NCBI GenBank assembly: GCA_036245805.1
Contig: BTRK01000002.1
Coordinates: 43,878,661 to 43,942,660, forward strand
Reading direction: 5' to 3'
Source of the DNA: Pristionchus mayeri
Lineage: Eukaryota; Nematoda; Chromadorea; Rhabditida; Neodiplogasteridae
Length of the DNA stretch: 64,000 nucleotides
The translations under genes and the position numbers were made by a program. Under the pieces are notes generated by a model. That model did not search any database and was not told the origin of the DNA. It saw nothing but the letters and a program-made list of their open reading frames with translations. How positions within the stretch are numbered: the stretch's first letter is position 1; every line of letters begins with the position of its first letter. Shown here piece by piece: positions 9,330 through 20,553 of the stretch.

Positions 9330-10790
9330 CCAGGAAAATTTGGAAAACTTTTCCCAATTGATTACAAAAATGCCGGCAAAATAACGGAAATTTTGCATCC
9401 ATCCTCTGACGAAGTCATGAATCTGACCCAAGGTCTGACCCAGCGCACTGGGTTACGGTAGGCTTTGGTTACTGTAGCAGTACAGTATCGATGATTTCCA
9501 TCCATCCTCCGGTGAAATCATGAGTCTGACACACCATCTGCTCCAACGCCACGCCCAGGTTACGGTACGTGGACGGACAAAGGGACCAACACCATATTTG
9601 TGGTCGTAAAATTTTCTTCTGGAAATTTCTGAAATCTTTCTCATCTGCTGACCTTGTAATTTAATTGCACAGAAACTATCAAAATCCCAAGCTTCCAGAT
9701 TATTGTAAGGGTTGTAACTAGTGGGCAACTACGCCCATTTCAACATGGAGATGTTCGAGGAAGAGTGAAAAAAATGTTTCCTATTGAATACAAAAACGGC
9801 GGAAAAAATCAAGGACCTCACGCCGCGTCTGCCCAAATCTAGATCAGAGATACTTTATCGACGCTTTGTATTGATTGAACAACAAAATCATGAATCTAAC
9901 CTATCATCTGACACAGCGCCACGGTTACGGTAGGTTACTCTCGCTGTTTGATTTCGATATTGATGCTTTGCATCGATCTCCCGATGAAATCATACATCTG
10001 ACCCAGCGTCTGACCCACGACTACGAGTTACGGTAGCATTCGGTTACTGTAGTAGTACGGTATTGAAGTTATGTTTCGATCCTGTGATGAAATCATGAGT
10101 CTGACACACCATCTGACCCAACGCCACAGGGTTACGGTAAGGACAGACGGACAAGACACACCTTATTTTTGGTCGTAAAAATTTTTCTTCTGGAAATTTC
10201 GGAAATCTTTTTAGTGTAATGACCTTGTATTTCGATTGCACAGAAACTATCAAAACCTCGCTCGAATCGAAAGCGCCAGTCAAAAAAGCTTTCAGTTTAT
10301 GGTATATGTAGCAACTAGTGGGCAACTACGCCTCTTTTAAAATTTCCTGAATATTTAGAAAATAATCCCATTTGGATGCTGCAAAATGCCTGCAAAATTA
10401 TGGTGATCACGCTTTTTTGCATTCATCCGCAGATACAATCATGAATCTGACCCAACGTATGACCCAGCGCACTGGTATACGGTAGGCTTTGGTTACTGTA
10501 GTAGTACGGTATCGATGATTTCCATCCACCTTCCGATGAAATCATGAGTCTGACACACCATCTGCTCCAACGCCACGCCCAGGTTACGGTACGTGGACGG
10601 ACAAAGAGACCAACACCATATTTGTGGTCGTAAAAATTGTTCTTCTGGAAATTTCTGAAATCTTTTTCATCTGCTGACCTTGTAATTTAATTGCACAGAA
10701 ACTATCAAAATCCCACTCGAATCGAAAGCGCCAGACATAAAAAGCTTTCAGATTATTGTATATGTAGCAACTCCATGAAGCACCAGCATG
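9330..10790. repeat. Irregular tandem repeat block inside receptor copy B
   Basis: Three related units share CATGAGTCTGACACACCATC (starting near 9512, 10088 and 10533), a GTTACGGTA motif, a GGTTACTGTAG motif, and a conserved stretch ending with GTAGCAACT or GTGGGCAACTACGCC. Spacings are about 576 and 445 bp. CTGACCCAGCG is repeated many times. The block has no coding potential. It separates the TM1 exon (about 10850-10915) from the remaining half of the TM2 exon of receptor copy B. Confidence 0.6.
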
Positions 10791-11292
10791 ACCGTCAGAA
10801 TTTAATGAACTACCTAGAGCGTTTTCGTTATATTAATATTTGCCCCCATTTTACCTGACATCGACAAAACGTGGCAACTAGCTTGAACATGCACATCAAG
10901 CTCAGAAAAAGCGATATTGTCTGGAATCTAGTCCTTCATGGTTGTCTTAGTTAAAGAGGAACCTCAAGCACAATCAAAGAATAGTATAGAAAGACGAGAC
11001 TATGAATCCGCTCAATGCGTGGCGAAAACGGTAACCAAAAGCTAGAACAAGTGCATTTTAATTTCGTATAATTGCTTTGGAAAAAAATTCACTCACACTT
11101 CATCACCACAACCTGCGAGATAGGAGGGAAACATATCGATCAGAACACTGTCAATATTGAGGAGAAGCCTTTGCAAATTGGCAGGTTGTAGGCATCAAGG
11201 GAGCTGGCGCGCGCCTATGCAAATGGGAAGGTGCACTGACATTAATTTAATCATATTGAACTTATGCCACGACAAGTGGAATATTATTACAG

Positions 11293-11382
11293 AAAGGGAT
11301 ACATGTCCTATTGGCTGGCTCTACTTCTGGCCTGGGTGACTCTCAACCTTCCCAGCACATTGATATTGCCCCTCAGCAGTGA
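11293..11382 (+). pseudogene. Relic last exon of the type I membrane protein family
   Basis: After an AG at 11291-11292 an open stretch (LAGSTSGLGDSQPSQ) ends at TGA 11380-11382. It aligns with the last exon of the intact family member at 16630-16730. The sequence after the stop (to about 11460) also matches the 3' flanks of the two downstream members, including the CAAATCTATCGATCGA segment. No other exons of this copy are visible, so it is the tail of a mostly lost third paralogue. Confidence 0.5.
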
Positions 11383-11767
11383 TTGAACACAAGGGCAGAA
11401 AATAAACACACAAATCTATCGATCGATACCTTATTCAACTCGAAAGTTAAAAGTATTTCGAAGAGTGCTTCCGGATCTTTAAATTCGCGTCAACATGCGA
11501 TCAACTGAGAAGTATTACAAATCTGGAGCACATGGTTTCAAGTTGTAAACATTGTATAGAAAACATTGCCCATTGTATGATAGTCACATTAAACTATTGA
11601 TCAAATTTGACTAGAATCAAAACAAAATTGCACAACCCCCTCGTTGATTTATCTTCCCTCCCTCACTTCTTATATTTTCACTCGCTCCGACTGGTCGACC
11701 CGCGTCTTTTCTCTGTGAGTATTTTACTATCAATGGATTTATCAGGGTTGACTCTTTCAGACTTCGC
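11383..11767 (+). promoter_or_regulatory. 5' flank of first membrane-protein gene, conserved with its paralogue
   Basis: From about 11605 to 11767 the sequence matches 14305-14458 upstream of the paralogue, including CTCGCTCCGACTGGTCGACC. Both flanks hold a TTTCAG acceptor 7-8 nt before the ATG, so there is either a short 5'UTR intron (donor near 11716) or a trans-splice acceptor. The part 11460-11600 shows no recognised feature. Confidence 0.45.
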
Positions 11768-13778
11768 ATGCTCTCTGTTCGATTACTCGTTTTCGCTCTA
11801 ATTCTTCATTCAATTTATGCAACCGACCAGGAAACCTTGTCCGGTGGACTTCCACTGTCGACCCTCCACCCTCCGATAACGAATGAGAAGTTGAAGGAAG
11901 AATACATGGAGTTCTTTAGTAAATTCTTGTCTGATATACAGAGTACGTATATTTACATATCAATCTGTGAACCCAACATTGTAGAATGGACAAAAAATGA
12001 TCAGAAAGATCGGACAAAACTAAGCGTCGATGCGAGGAAAAAGTTCCCGAGCATGCCATCCGGTATTAATATAATCCAATATTTTTGCTTAAATCTAAAA
12101 ATTCTTACTTGGCGTACAGGTCTGACGAAGAATCAAGTCATCTTCGGTATCTTCGATAAAGTGAAAATTAAATTCGAACGATGTAAATATTGTTATTTTT
12201 TAAAATAATTTTCATTAAAATATTTTCAGATGGAGAAGATTGGATTGCACATCAACGTCGCGAACTGATTAATATATGAGATTTCATTCAGAGTTTCAAA
12301 CACCGTATAGTTCGATTCTGCGTGTTAAATTCGAGGACAGTAGAAAGGCGGAATTCCATCCACGCAATGGATCAGGTGAGTGTGATCACGATGAATCGAA
12401 TATAACTTGCAAACTCCAAAAAATATTCTGCAGTTACATGTTATCCCAACTGCCGAGTTTATCGTAATGGCACGTTGAGTTGCACATTATCCTAGCAATA
12501 CCATAAAATCAGGTGCTTACCTTCCCAAACAGAAAAATGGTCTCTACCACAAAAGTGCCACTCTTTTGCTAACATTTCCGAGTAAGAAAACGGCAAATGA
12601 AAAAAAAAAGATTCGTTCGCAACAATTGATGTTCATTCACTGTAATGTGTTTGATATTTTTCAGGGTTCGATGAAAACCGAATCTGCACCAGCTCTTGAA
12701 GCAAATGATGTTGAGGCCAATTCGAAGTATTTAGGATCGAAAATGGATAATGTAAATCACCGAATTATGGAATTATTATGGCACTAGGCCGGATGAGAAG
12801 TATGACGTCATGCCGCATTTGATATATAAAAGGCGACATTACGTCATAGTTTTCATCCGACCTAGTGCCAATTTTTTTTATAAAAATTAATGTATACATT
12901 TTTTAAAAATTACTAAACAAATATAAAAATTGCACGCATTGCAGATCACGATAATCATCTGTTGTGTCGCTGCCATCATAGTTCTTATTTTGCTGGCGTT
13001 TGTAGGCATTGCACTGGTATTCAGTTAATCAGCTATTAATTAAAGTGCAAAATTCAGTATCATTGTCATTTGAACAAGCAGGGAGCTCGAATTCGAGAGC
13101 AGACCAACAAGGGGTATAAGGTTTTCCTATTTTTTAGCTGTCATTTTTATACTGGAGAAATAGAGTACTTGAAAATTTGTATACTATAAAGTTTTCCCTA
13201 GAGTAATATTAGTAGGATTTTAATGCTGTTCCTAAATTGTAGCTTTCGACGTTCGGGGAGATCTTCGGGCTCCGATCACGCTCGCAAGGTAGACAATTAA
13301 TTATTATTTATTTTTTTGTGATTTTTAATTGGGCTTGTAAAAACAAGATATTAATTGTGCTTGTTTATTTATTTATTATTTATCGTACACCACATAGGTG
13401 CTTCATCAGATGCAGAAATGTGCGAGAAGGAGAAGGGGTATAGAGAATAGAGAAGAAAGACAAGAATGGTTGGGGGGAATTAGAAGTGTAAATTTTCTCA
13501 CTCATAATACTCTTGCAGTTAACCCCCGAGCAAGTTCCTCTGGCGGGCTCACCTACAATCCGGACTGATGTTACTCCCACGTGAGAGAATTATAATCATC
13601 ACAAAAAATCACAACTATATCACAACATAATGTCGGCATCAACACCGAATCATTTATTATTAACAGGAAGACGCAGTCTCTGATGGTTTCGGTGGATCCG
13701 ACGATCTCTCGAGTGACCGACACTCAGCTGACTACTCAGAGCGTCTCGCAGAACCGTGATATTGACACTCCACAGTGA
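11768..13778 (+). pseudogene. Type I membrane protein, paralogue 1 (internal exons lost)
   Basis: Exon 1 starts at ATG 11768 with a signal peptide (MLSVRLLVFALILHSIYA). Further exons are recognisable by alignment with paralogue 2: WTKNDQKDRTKL (about 11985), LTKNQVIFGIFD (12120), WIAHQRRELI (about 12235), TPYSSILRVKFED (12292), TCYPNCRVYR (12434), SAPALEANDVEANS (12665), a TM exon (12946-13012, ITIIICCVAAIIVLILLAF), YHCHLNKQGARIREQ, LTPEQVPLAGSP and a last exon ending at TGA 13776-13778. The Thr-rich and CYRDQHC exons of paralogue 2 are missing. At that point the frame reaches TGA (12265-12270 region) without a donor. Function is unknown. Confidence 0.6.
12780..12869. mobile_element. Short MITE, GGCACTAGG family, copy 1
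   Basis: A 90 bp near-palindrome with ends GGCACTAGGCCGGATGA and complement, and an internal TGACGTCAT. It lies in an intron of membrane-protein paralogue 1, between the SAPALEAND exon and the TM exon. Related copies are at 18429, 37358 and 46510. Confidence 0.75.
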
Positions 13779-13863
13779 AGAAATGCGCAGAAATTACGTC
13801 AATCTATCGATCGAGTCCACATTCAACGCGAAATTAAGTGATAAATGTATTTCAACGAAATGT

Positions 13864-14116
13864 TTAAAGGAGGAGTAAATGCAAACGCGCGCCCGATTGG
13901 AAGATGTTTCATCTAGGTACGCACTCTCTTCAAGTCGCGTGCTATCTCGCCCCTTCCCCGAGCTTTCCCTGATCTGGCTCCCAGCCAACTAGCTATAACT
14001 CTGTTCCGAATGGAGATATCAATGTGAAAATTTCGGAACTTCTTATCGTTGCGGAGCTTTAGGCAGTTCATATGATAGCTGCAGAAATTGAATTTTGAGT
14101 TTGCTCCTCCTTTCAA
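13864..14116. mobile_element. TTAA-type MITE, family 1, copy 2
   Basis: Same family as the element at 7634 but in reverse orientation. The left end is TTAAAGGAGGAGTAAATGC and the right end CTCCTCCTTTCAA, the last TTAA being mutated to TCAA. It lies between the two membrane-protein paralogues, about 85 bp after the stop of the first. Confidence 0.8.
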
Positions 14117-14458
14117 CCATCAGAGAATAGATTTCTAACTTTGGTAGGGCTTGCTTCACTTTCCCGGCCGTGGCGTTCGATCTATAAAGGCGCGCGCTCC
14201 TCTCAGAACGCGCGATTCTTTCTTCCCTTCACTCGCGCGCTCCTGATTGCCCGATACGAGAATATACGTGCAAAATGCATTTTCACAATTTAATTATTGG
14301 GCCAATTTGACTAGAATCAAAAAAATTTACAATTATCATTTCTCTTTCCCTCCCTCACTTCATCTCTTTTCACTCGCTCCGACTGGTCGACCCGCGTCTT
14401 TGCTCTGTGTGTGTTTATTATTAAACTATATATCAGGGTTGATTATTTCAGATCTCGC
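14117..14458 (+). promoter_or_regulatory. Upstream region of membrane-protein paralogue 2
   Basis: The last 150 bp match the flank of paralogue 1 (CTCGCTCCGACTGGTCGACC). GATCTATAAAGGCGCGC near 14180 is TATA-like. A TTTCAG acceptor at 14446-14451 directly precedes the start codon at 14459. No ORF here is supported. Confidence 0.4.
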
Positions 14459-16730
14459 ATGTTATCTCTTCGATTACCTGTTTTCGCTCTCATTCTTCAT
14501 TCAATTTGTGCAACCGACCAGGAAAATTTGTCCGGTGGACTTCCACAGTCACAGCTTCCGATAACGAATGAGAAGTTGAAGGAAGAATACATGGCATTCT
14601 TTAGTAAATTCTTATCTGATATACAGAGTAAGTAGATTTTGTACATCAATCTTTGAACTCAACATTGTAGAATGGACAAAAAATGATCAGAAAAATGGGA
14701 CAAAACTAAGCACCGATGCGAGGGAAAAGTTCAAGAGTATGCCAAAAGGTATTAATATATTTTTATATTTTTAATATTCAAATCACAACTTTATGACGTG
14801 GTGTTCAGGTCTGACGAAGGATGAAACCATCTACGATGTTTTCGATGTAGTGAAGGTTAAATTCGGACGAGGTTAATATTGCTATTTTTTTGTTCTGAAC
14901 GTTAAAAAAATTGAGATGGAGGAGGCTGGATTGCACATTTACGTCGCGAACTGATTAAATATTTCAATGACCTCCTCTCGACTACAACACAAATCAAAAC
15001 GACGACCACACCCGCTGCCACGACCACAACGAGAACCACTACCGCTACCACTGTAAGCTGCAAGAGCTAATTATGCATTTCTAATTCCAAATCAGCACCA
15101 TCATGACGACTTGGCTCACTGCTTGTTGCCCAATCACGTATGAAGATTTTATATTTTATTTTAATATATTTCCCCTCTGCAGACTTGCTATCGCGACCAA
15201 CACTGCAACGACATGAATTCATTGAGCACGGGAGAAACGTATGTATTTCAATTGTTTACGAGATGATGGGAATGAGTTGTTGTCGAATTTGTATCAAGCC
15301 ATTCTCGATGTTTCCATTCAGAGTTTTGTGCAAATCGTTCCGATTCTAAATTCAGGGAGATGGTGAAATTCAAGAAATACGGCGGCGATCTCTCTCACTG
15401 TGCGCTCGTTGTGATTGAAGAACATGATACATCTATCTTCCATTTCGGTTCCGATTTGTACTATTTAGTAAATATCTCATTTTCGTTCAGATATTCGAAC
15501 TCCATATCAATCGGTTTTACGAGTTAATTTCGCGGACAATCGAACAGCCGAATTCAATTCCACTGATGGCGAAGGTGATGGTGATCAGAATGTGAATTAA
15601 CAAAATCGATAAATTGTTTGTGTCTAACGATGCTATTATAGTAACCTGCAAGCCGAACTGCCAAGTTTATCGCAAAAGTATGCTAAATGTATGAACATGA
15701 ACATTAAAAAAAACAATCTTTTAAGGTGTATATATGCACAAGAAAGAAGTCGACGGGCACTACCACAGGTGTGCTATTATCGAACTGGAGCCCCCTGCAG
15801 TAAGTACAGAGAATGGAAATATGGAACACAGTGAGCATAATGTATCTCATTTCAGGGACTCCCGCTATCCGACTCTTCAACAACCCAGCCAGAGACCAAT
15901 GCGAAGAATGGAGGATTGGAAACGGTCAGCTAATCACTTTCTATTGCTTTTCTCCGGAAATGTTCATAAACTTTTCAAAACCTATGGAAGGTACACTACA
16001 TGCACATACATGCACAGATTCATATTGGCATTTAATGGACTGGTTTTTTATAAAATAAAGTTCATAGTAATAAGCTTTTTGCAGGGCACGATAATCATCT
16101 GCTGCGTTGCTGGCGTAGTGGTCGCGATTCTTGCAGCGTTTGCCGGCATTGCACTGGTAGAAAATATTGATTTTAAATATTTTTTCGATAATATTTTCAG
16201 TATCATTGCCACCTGAACAAACGTGCCGAACTCATGCAGGAAAGGGCGAAAAGGTATCACTGATACCTCAATTCGTGCAATAACATTGATACTTTGCAGC
16301 TACAAAGGCACGGGCAGCTGTTCAGGTGTGGCACTCGCTCGCAAGGTAATTTTGCTTCGCTTTACTCATAATTCCCATTTGAAAAAGTTTAGATACTAGA
16401 TTATGGCATAACTTGCTAAAATATGTATCACTATCAGTTGTCTGCCGAGCGGGCTCCACTAGTGGGCACTCCTAGACCCCCTACTCCCGAGAAGGAACTC
16501 TTCCCCGAGTAAGCTTTTTCCACTCTTGTATAAGCATTATTAGAACTCAACATTATGATCGGCTAGATAAACGGAACAAAAACGCACGTCGTGGTTGCGC
16601 CTGTAACATTTATCCTGTTCTCAGGGCGACTCAGTCAGTGGGTGTATCGGAGGCTGGCTCGACCCTCGACCCCGACTCTCAGCCCACATCGAAGAATGTC
16701 TCCCGTCGAGATATTCTCCCTGATCCGTGA
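14459..16730 (+). CDS. Type I membrane protein, paralogue 2 (intact-looking)
   Basis: About a dozen small exons. ATG 14459 opens a signal peptide (MLSLRLPVFALILHSICA) followed by an ectodomain with ITNEKLKEEYMAFFSKFLSD. A Thr-rich linker (about 14985-15053) and a TCYRDQHCNDM segment follow, then YGGDLSHCALVVIEEH, TPYQSVLRVNFADN and TCKPNCQVYR. A Ser/Thr stalk precedes one TM helix (16085-16156, GTIIICCVAGVVVAILAAF). The cytoplasmic tail (YHCHLNKRAELMQERAKR, then Pro/Ser-rich) ends at TGA 16728-16730. Exon edges use GT...TTTCAG-type introns. The donor near 15470 is uncertain. I do not recognise the family. A cell-surface role is inferred from signal peptide plus TM. Confidence 0.6.
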
Positions 16731-17163
16731 TTGCACACAAAGGCAGAAATCACACACAAATCTATCAATCGAGTCCTCATTCAACGCGAACCGAAGTGAT
16801 AAAAGTACTTCCAATTAAAGCGGCATTGAAAGTGCACAATGCAATGAAAAGATAGGCAGCCTAGGCTTTCCCTATGGTAGACCCTGAAACACTACTAATT
16901 TGGAATGGGAAGGATAATTTCCTTCTGCAAAAATATGTCACGGTTGGTTCATTGGGAGAGGGATTGGAAGGGACATATTTTTATCATGTTTATCGGAAGG
17001 TAATGAGAGAAGTGAACCAGTGAATCAGGGGGAAGGTGGACGAGCCAGTGTCATCCGACACAGGCTTTTCCTACGGAAGACGCTGAAGCGAAAATACCGG
17101 CCGTTGTTCATGCTGACAACGACAAATTCTGAAATATCTCTATAGTTAGTCGGTAAAAAATGA
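16731..17163. other. Intergenic, degenerate dispersed repeat
   Basis: The first 90 bp are 3' flank conserved with the paralogue. At about 16985-17060 a segment with GAGAGAAGTGAACCAGTGAA and CAGTGTCATCCGACAC resembles 26385-26450, so both may be remnants of one repeat family. No gene was seen. Confidence 0.35.
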
Positions 17164-18420
17164 TTAAACTACCATTGGCTGCAGTTCTGACGCTTGAATT
17201 GGTGATTCTTGAGCTGAATTATTTGCCCTCTTGACACGTAGGAGAAAGTATACGACGGAAAGAACACCTTGGATTTAACCTTTGATTTAACCTTCATTTA
17301 ACCTTTGAAAACGCAATGGAAATGGTAAGCACATACCAATAATGATTAGAGCGATGAGAAATATCCAGAGAATGTAGAGCCAGTATCCCCAGTAGCTGAA
17401 GGCTTCAGGGTTGTCTTCAGGCACCGCTGAAATATTTTTTTCCTAACAATCAATGGAAAATGCGGTCACGTCTTGCTTCACATGAAACACTCTCGACTAT
17501 CTCTTCATTGAAAGTCCAGGCATGCATATCGTCATCGTTTTTCGAACATCTTACATCTCCGGAGAAAGCACCAGAATTGTTGTTAACTCGAATCAACGAG
17601 TTTGAACACTGCGACTATTCAGTTTGAGTTATTTAAAACCGATGCCTACCCGATAAACGACACAACCTCCAACATCCGTTGCTTCCGGCAGTTCGCAATC
17701 GGGATAATGGCATTGGAATGATGGAGGAGGACGCAGAAAGCATTCTAGGATGATAGGGGTAATCGAAAACATTTGGTACACCTTTTTTTCAGAATTAAGC
17801 TTGATGATGGCCACCTTTGTACTGACAGCCAGCCTTGAATTCTCCCGTTCTTATCACATTCAATCCATGCGTTGTAGCGATTGAATAGTGAAAGCACATG
17901 TTGATGTTCGCATGTAATATTCGTTGCTTTCGTACTTCATACATATCTTCATATCTAAAACGTTACTTTACTTAAGAAAAAATATAGTCGGTCCAACATC
18001 AACACCGAAGTGTCGGGACAACTGAATGATTCCATGAAGAGATTCTCGTAGGGGATTTCAGTCACCAGAAATCCGTCTCTTCGCAGCATGAGACGATATA
18101 AATTAATGTGCAAAAAGTAAACTTGAATACCTGTTTCGGGTCGTTCTGATGTGGCTTGTACAATTCCCTTATCATTGGAAACAGAACATCCAAAAATAGT
18201 GTTGTTCTTCTCATCGTTTAGAGCAGCGAATGGTCCTTCCACCCAGATCTCCGCCATCATCTTCCAAGGATTGTAATACCTTCATCGCTTGATCATTTTT
18301 ATGGCGTTCTGTGTAAAATAACCTGATGACGACTTGCACACCACTCAGCTTGAAATGTTTTCCATGAGTGTATTGAAACACTCGTTTTCGAGTATCTGTC
18401 GGAAGAATGCAACTCTGGCA
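17164..18420 (-). CDS. Cysteine-containing single-pass membrane protein
   Basis: Minus-strand exons: a segment near 18290-18420 (TRKRVFQYTHGKHFKLS), 18140-18260 (EIWVEGPFAALNDEKNNT), 17960-18090 (TEIPYENLFMESFSCPDTS), 17820-17940 (NITCEHQHVLSLFNRYNAWI, then ECDKNGRIQGW), about 17640-17780 (QCHYPDCELPEATDVGGC), 17470-17610 (CSNSLIRVNNNSGAFSGD, later VESVSC), the TM exon 17337-17426 (YWLYILWIFLIALIIIG) and a basic tail ending at TAA 17164-17166. The C-x(n)-W-x(n)-SVSC pattern resembles small nematode cysteine modules (possibly C6/DUF281-like, unverified). The 5' end is unclear: the splice between the first two exons is not clean and no signal peptide was found, perhaps because a MITE lies directly upstream. 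Confidence 0.5.
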
Positions 18421-18428
18421 ATGGCATA

Positions 18429-18606
18429 GCACTATAGGTCGGATGATCACCGTCCGGATGAATACCATAAAAATTGCTTTCAGCAGAACTTTCAGCGAAG
18501 CATTTTTTGAAACAAAGGGAACATTATGTGATCACAATGCGAGGATACTATTTTTGGTTATAATCCGGAAGGTTATCATCCGACGGTGATCGTCCGGCCT
18601 AGTGCC
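18429..18606. mobile_element. Longer MITE, GGCACTAGG family relative
   Basis: About 178 bp with inverted ends GCACTATAGGTCGGATGATC at the left and the complement of GGCACTAGGCCGGACGATC at the right. CCGTCCGGATGA and ATCATCCGACGG form a second inverted pair inside. It abuts the 5' end of the minus-strand membrane protein gene. Confidence 0.65.
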
Positions 18607-19024
18607 CACAAAACAATTGATGATATTAGATTACGGAGATGGAATTTCTTTCATTTTCTTTGAAAACTATTAACCCACCACACTTGCATACTTTGACGTC
18701 AAATATGGGAAATGATTCCGTGGTGATATTGAAAGAACTTTCCAATGAAAAAGTAGAGGGGACAAGGGAGACGAGAATAAGGAATAGTGAACAGCTCCGC
18801 TTTCTTCGGCTAAATTTTGAAATAGTCGGTCAAAAAAATTTCGGAATACAATTCGATTGTTCCTGGAACTGGTGAATAATGTACATTACTTTTAGTTGAT
18901 TCATTGGTATTTTACCGACACCTCTTTCGGCTAATGTCGAATGATGTGAATGTCTCTAAATGATTTCATAAGAACTTCATTTATTATTATGCCCACAATC
19001 AATATACACAGTTTACAGTTGATG
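18607..19024. other. Intergenic, no feature recognised
   Basis: A 78-codon open frame at 18639-18875 has no splice context, domain or repeat support. I see no RNA gene or element. Confidence 0.3.
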
Positions 19025-20553
19025 TTACCAGCTACCATGAGCACCATGATTAGCTTGATCGTGGTCTTGAACATACTCATTGTTTACGCCAAGTGATTCT
19101 TGGGGACTCTGTTCATACCCCGAGTTCGTATAGAAGTTACTGTGACTACTGTTGTCTATTGGCTGCTGGTAATAATCAAACGGTGGTTGGTTTAAGGCCA
19201 GTTGTCCATCGTAATGTGCTTGCTGGTAGTTGGAATATACTTGTTGCGAATAATGGGGCTGCTGTATTTGCTGGCCCAGGTGTGTCGCATTCTGCATTAT
19301 CATGTGCTGCGGCTGTTGCGGCATTGATGGATATGGTGGATGATAAACTTGGTGCATATGATGCAAAGGCTCTTGCGAATATGGTGGCTGATTCATGTCC
19401 ATAGGTGATGGATATTGCTGCACGAATGCAGGTTGCTGCATCAGACTGCTTTCCGGCATTTGCACAGTGCGAGTCGAAGCAGTTGCAGACCACATTGAAG
19501 TCGTAGGGTTAGTATTCTCAAATTCCATCATCGGCTGTATTGGTGGAGATATTTGCAGTTGATGTGTTGTCGGAGAATCCAGCTGCATGAACGGTGATTT
19601 CTTCTGTTGCTGCAAAAATCCACAGTAAAATATATTTCATTTTTATCAAATTAACATGCTCTAATATACCTGCATACTTCCCGGTGATGCACTTGAGCTC
19701 GCCTTCTTGCTTTTTGTTTTCTTCCGTGTATTGGAAGTATTTGAGGAGCCGATCTGACATGGCACTATCAGTATAAAATCGACCTTTAAAATTGTTGTTT
19801 CGTAATATCTATTCAACAACGTGTAAGCTTAAATTTAGAAAATACCGTAACATTGCCCATCATTTGGACAACTGTAGGCGCCATGGAGTAACGTTCATCA
19901 TTTCTGGTGCTCTGTTCAGCAATCGTTCTGGAAAATTGTATGCTTGTTTAAAAAAAAAATCATATTACACATAATCTCAGCTAATGTTTCACTTTATATT
20001 TAATTATGTTTCAAGTTCTTCAACGCAAAAACATTAATATAAAATGCGTAGGGTAACTAATGTTTCACTAGGATAAATAACGCACATAGGCCCGATAATT
20101 GGATTGATCTGGTTCTTCTCCAACTCTGCAGGATTAATATTGACCGGGTAGACTGAAGAGAGGCGCGGATAAAGATAATATTACAGTTTGAAACTACTGG
20201 CCTGGCGCAGTGTTGTCTTCTTCACCCGAGTTGTACAAATTACGTATGGTAATTGTGCGTCGCTGATCGTTCGTTGGGTTCACCTGTTAAACACAGCTTT
20301 GGCATGCATTTGCCCTGGCATCTAAACATGCGAGATGTACCTCGAGAATGTGGCCAAACGTGCGAAGATACCCTGTCTTCAAGTATGCATACATCCCTCT
20401 TAGTTTTTTATCCTTGTTATATACAATTCCTTCGCGAATAGCAATTTCCAATTGACTAGGCTTCGTGGTAGCGGATATGTGTTCCCTAAAATTGCCAGTC
20501 GAAACTGCAGGTAGTAAGATTATCTTACGTGTACTCTTTGAGGCTTTTCCCAT
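19025..20553 (-). CDS. Unrecognised protein with Q/P/M-rich C-terminal region
   Basis: The last exon (19025 to about 19610) encodes about 195 residues dominated by Q, P, S, M, H and Y (e.g. QQPHYSQQVYSNYQQAHYDG), a composition common in transcriptional activation or RNA-binding low-complexity regions. It joins an upstream exon (about 19670-19755) that reads SNTRKKTKSKKASSSASPG, a basic and likely nuclear-localising stretch. Further possible exons are near 19855-19915 (MAPTVVQMMGNVT), 20205-20280 (NDQRRTITIRNLYNSGEEDN) and 20290-20553 (MGKASKSTR and following). The joins among the upstream exons are not clean, so domain identity is open. Confidence 0.45.

Larger units (their letters stand above)
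6458..11160 (-). pseudogene. Sre-class chemoreceptor (copy B), broken by insertions
   Basis: This is the paralogue of copy A, with the same exon order from FPSYLAGCGDE (about 11100-11160) down to the tail exon ending at TGA 6458-6460 (HFDQL). Spliced hallmarks VERAFATIYVIDYEK and YTLRLRMQLREN are present. It is interrupted by a repeat block of about 1.45 kb that replaces the 5' half of the TM2 exon (about 9330-10790). A mariner sits in the next splice donor (7999-9248) and a TTAA element sits inside the TM3 exon (7634-7886). No in-frame start ATG was found. Outside these insertions the exons remain open, so inactivation looks recent. Confidence 0.7.

Noticed and set aside
13380..13580. 66-codon minus-strand ORF
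   Set aside because: The plus strand here is an exon (LTPEQVPLAGSP) of membrane-protein paralogue 1 with matching exon in paralogue 2.
19093..19493. Two ORFs of about 100 codons overlapping the Q/P-rich exon
   Set aside because: They are shadows of the low-complexity minus-strand frame, which has the splice acceptor and the longer open frame.
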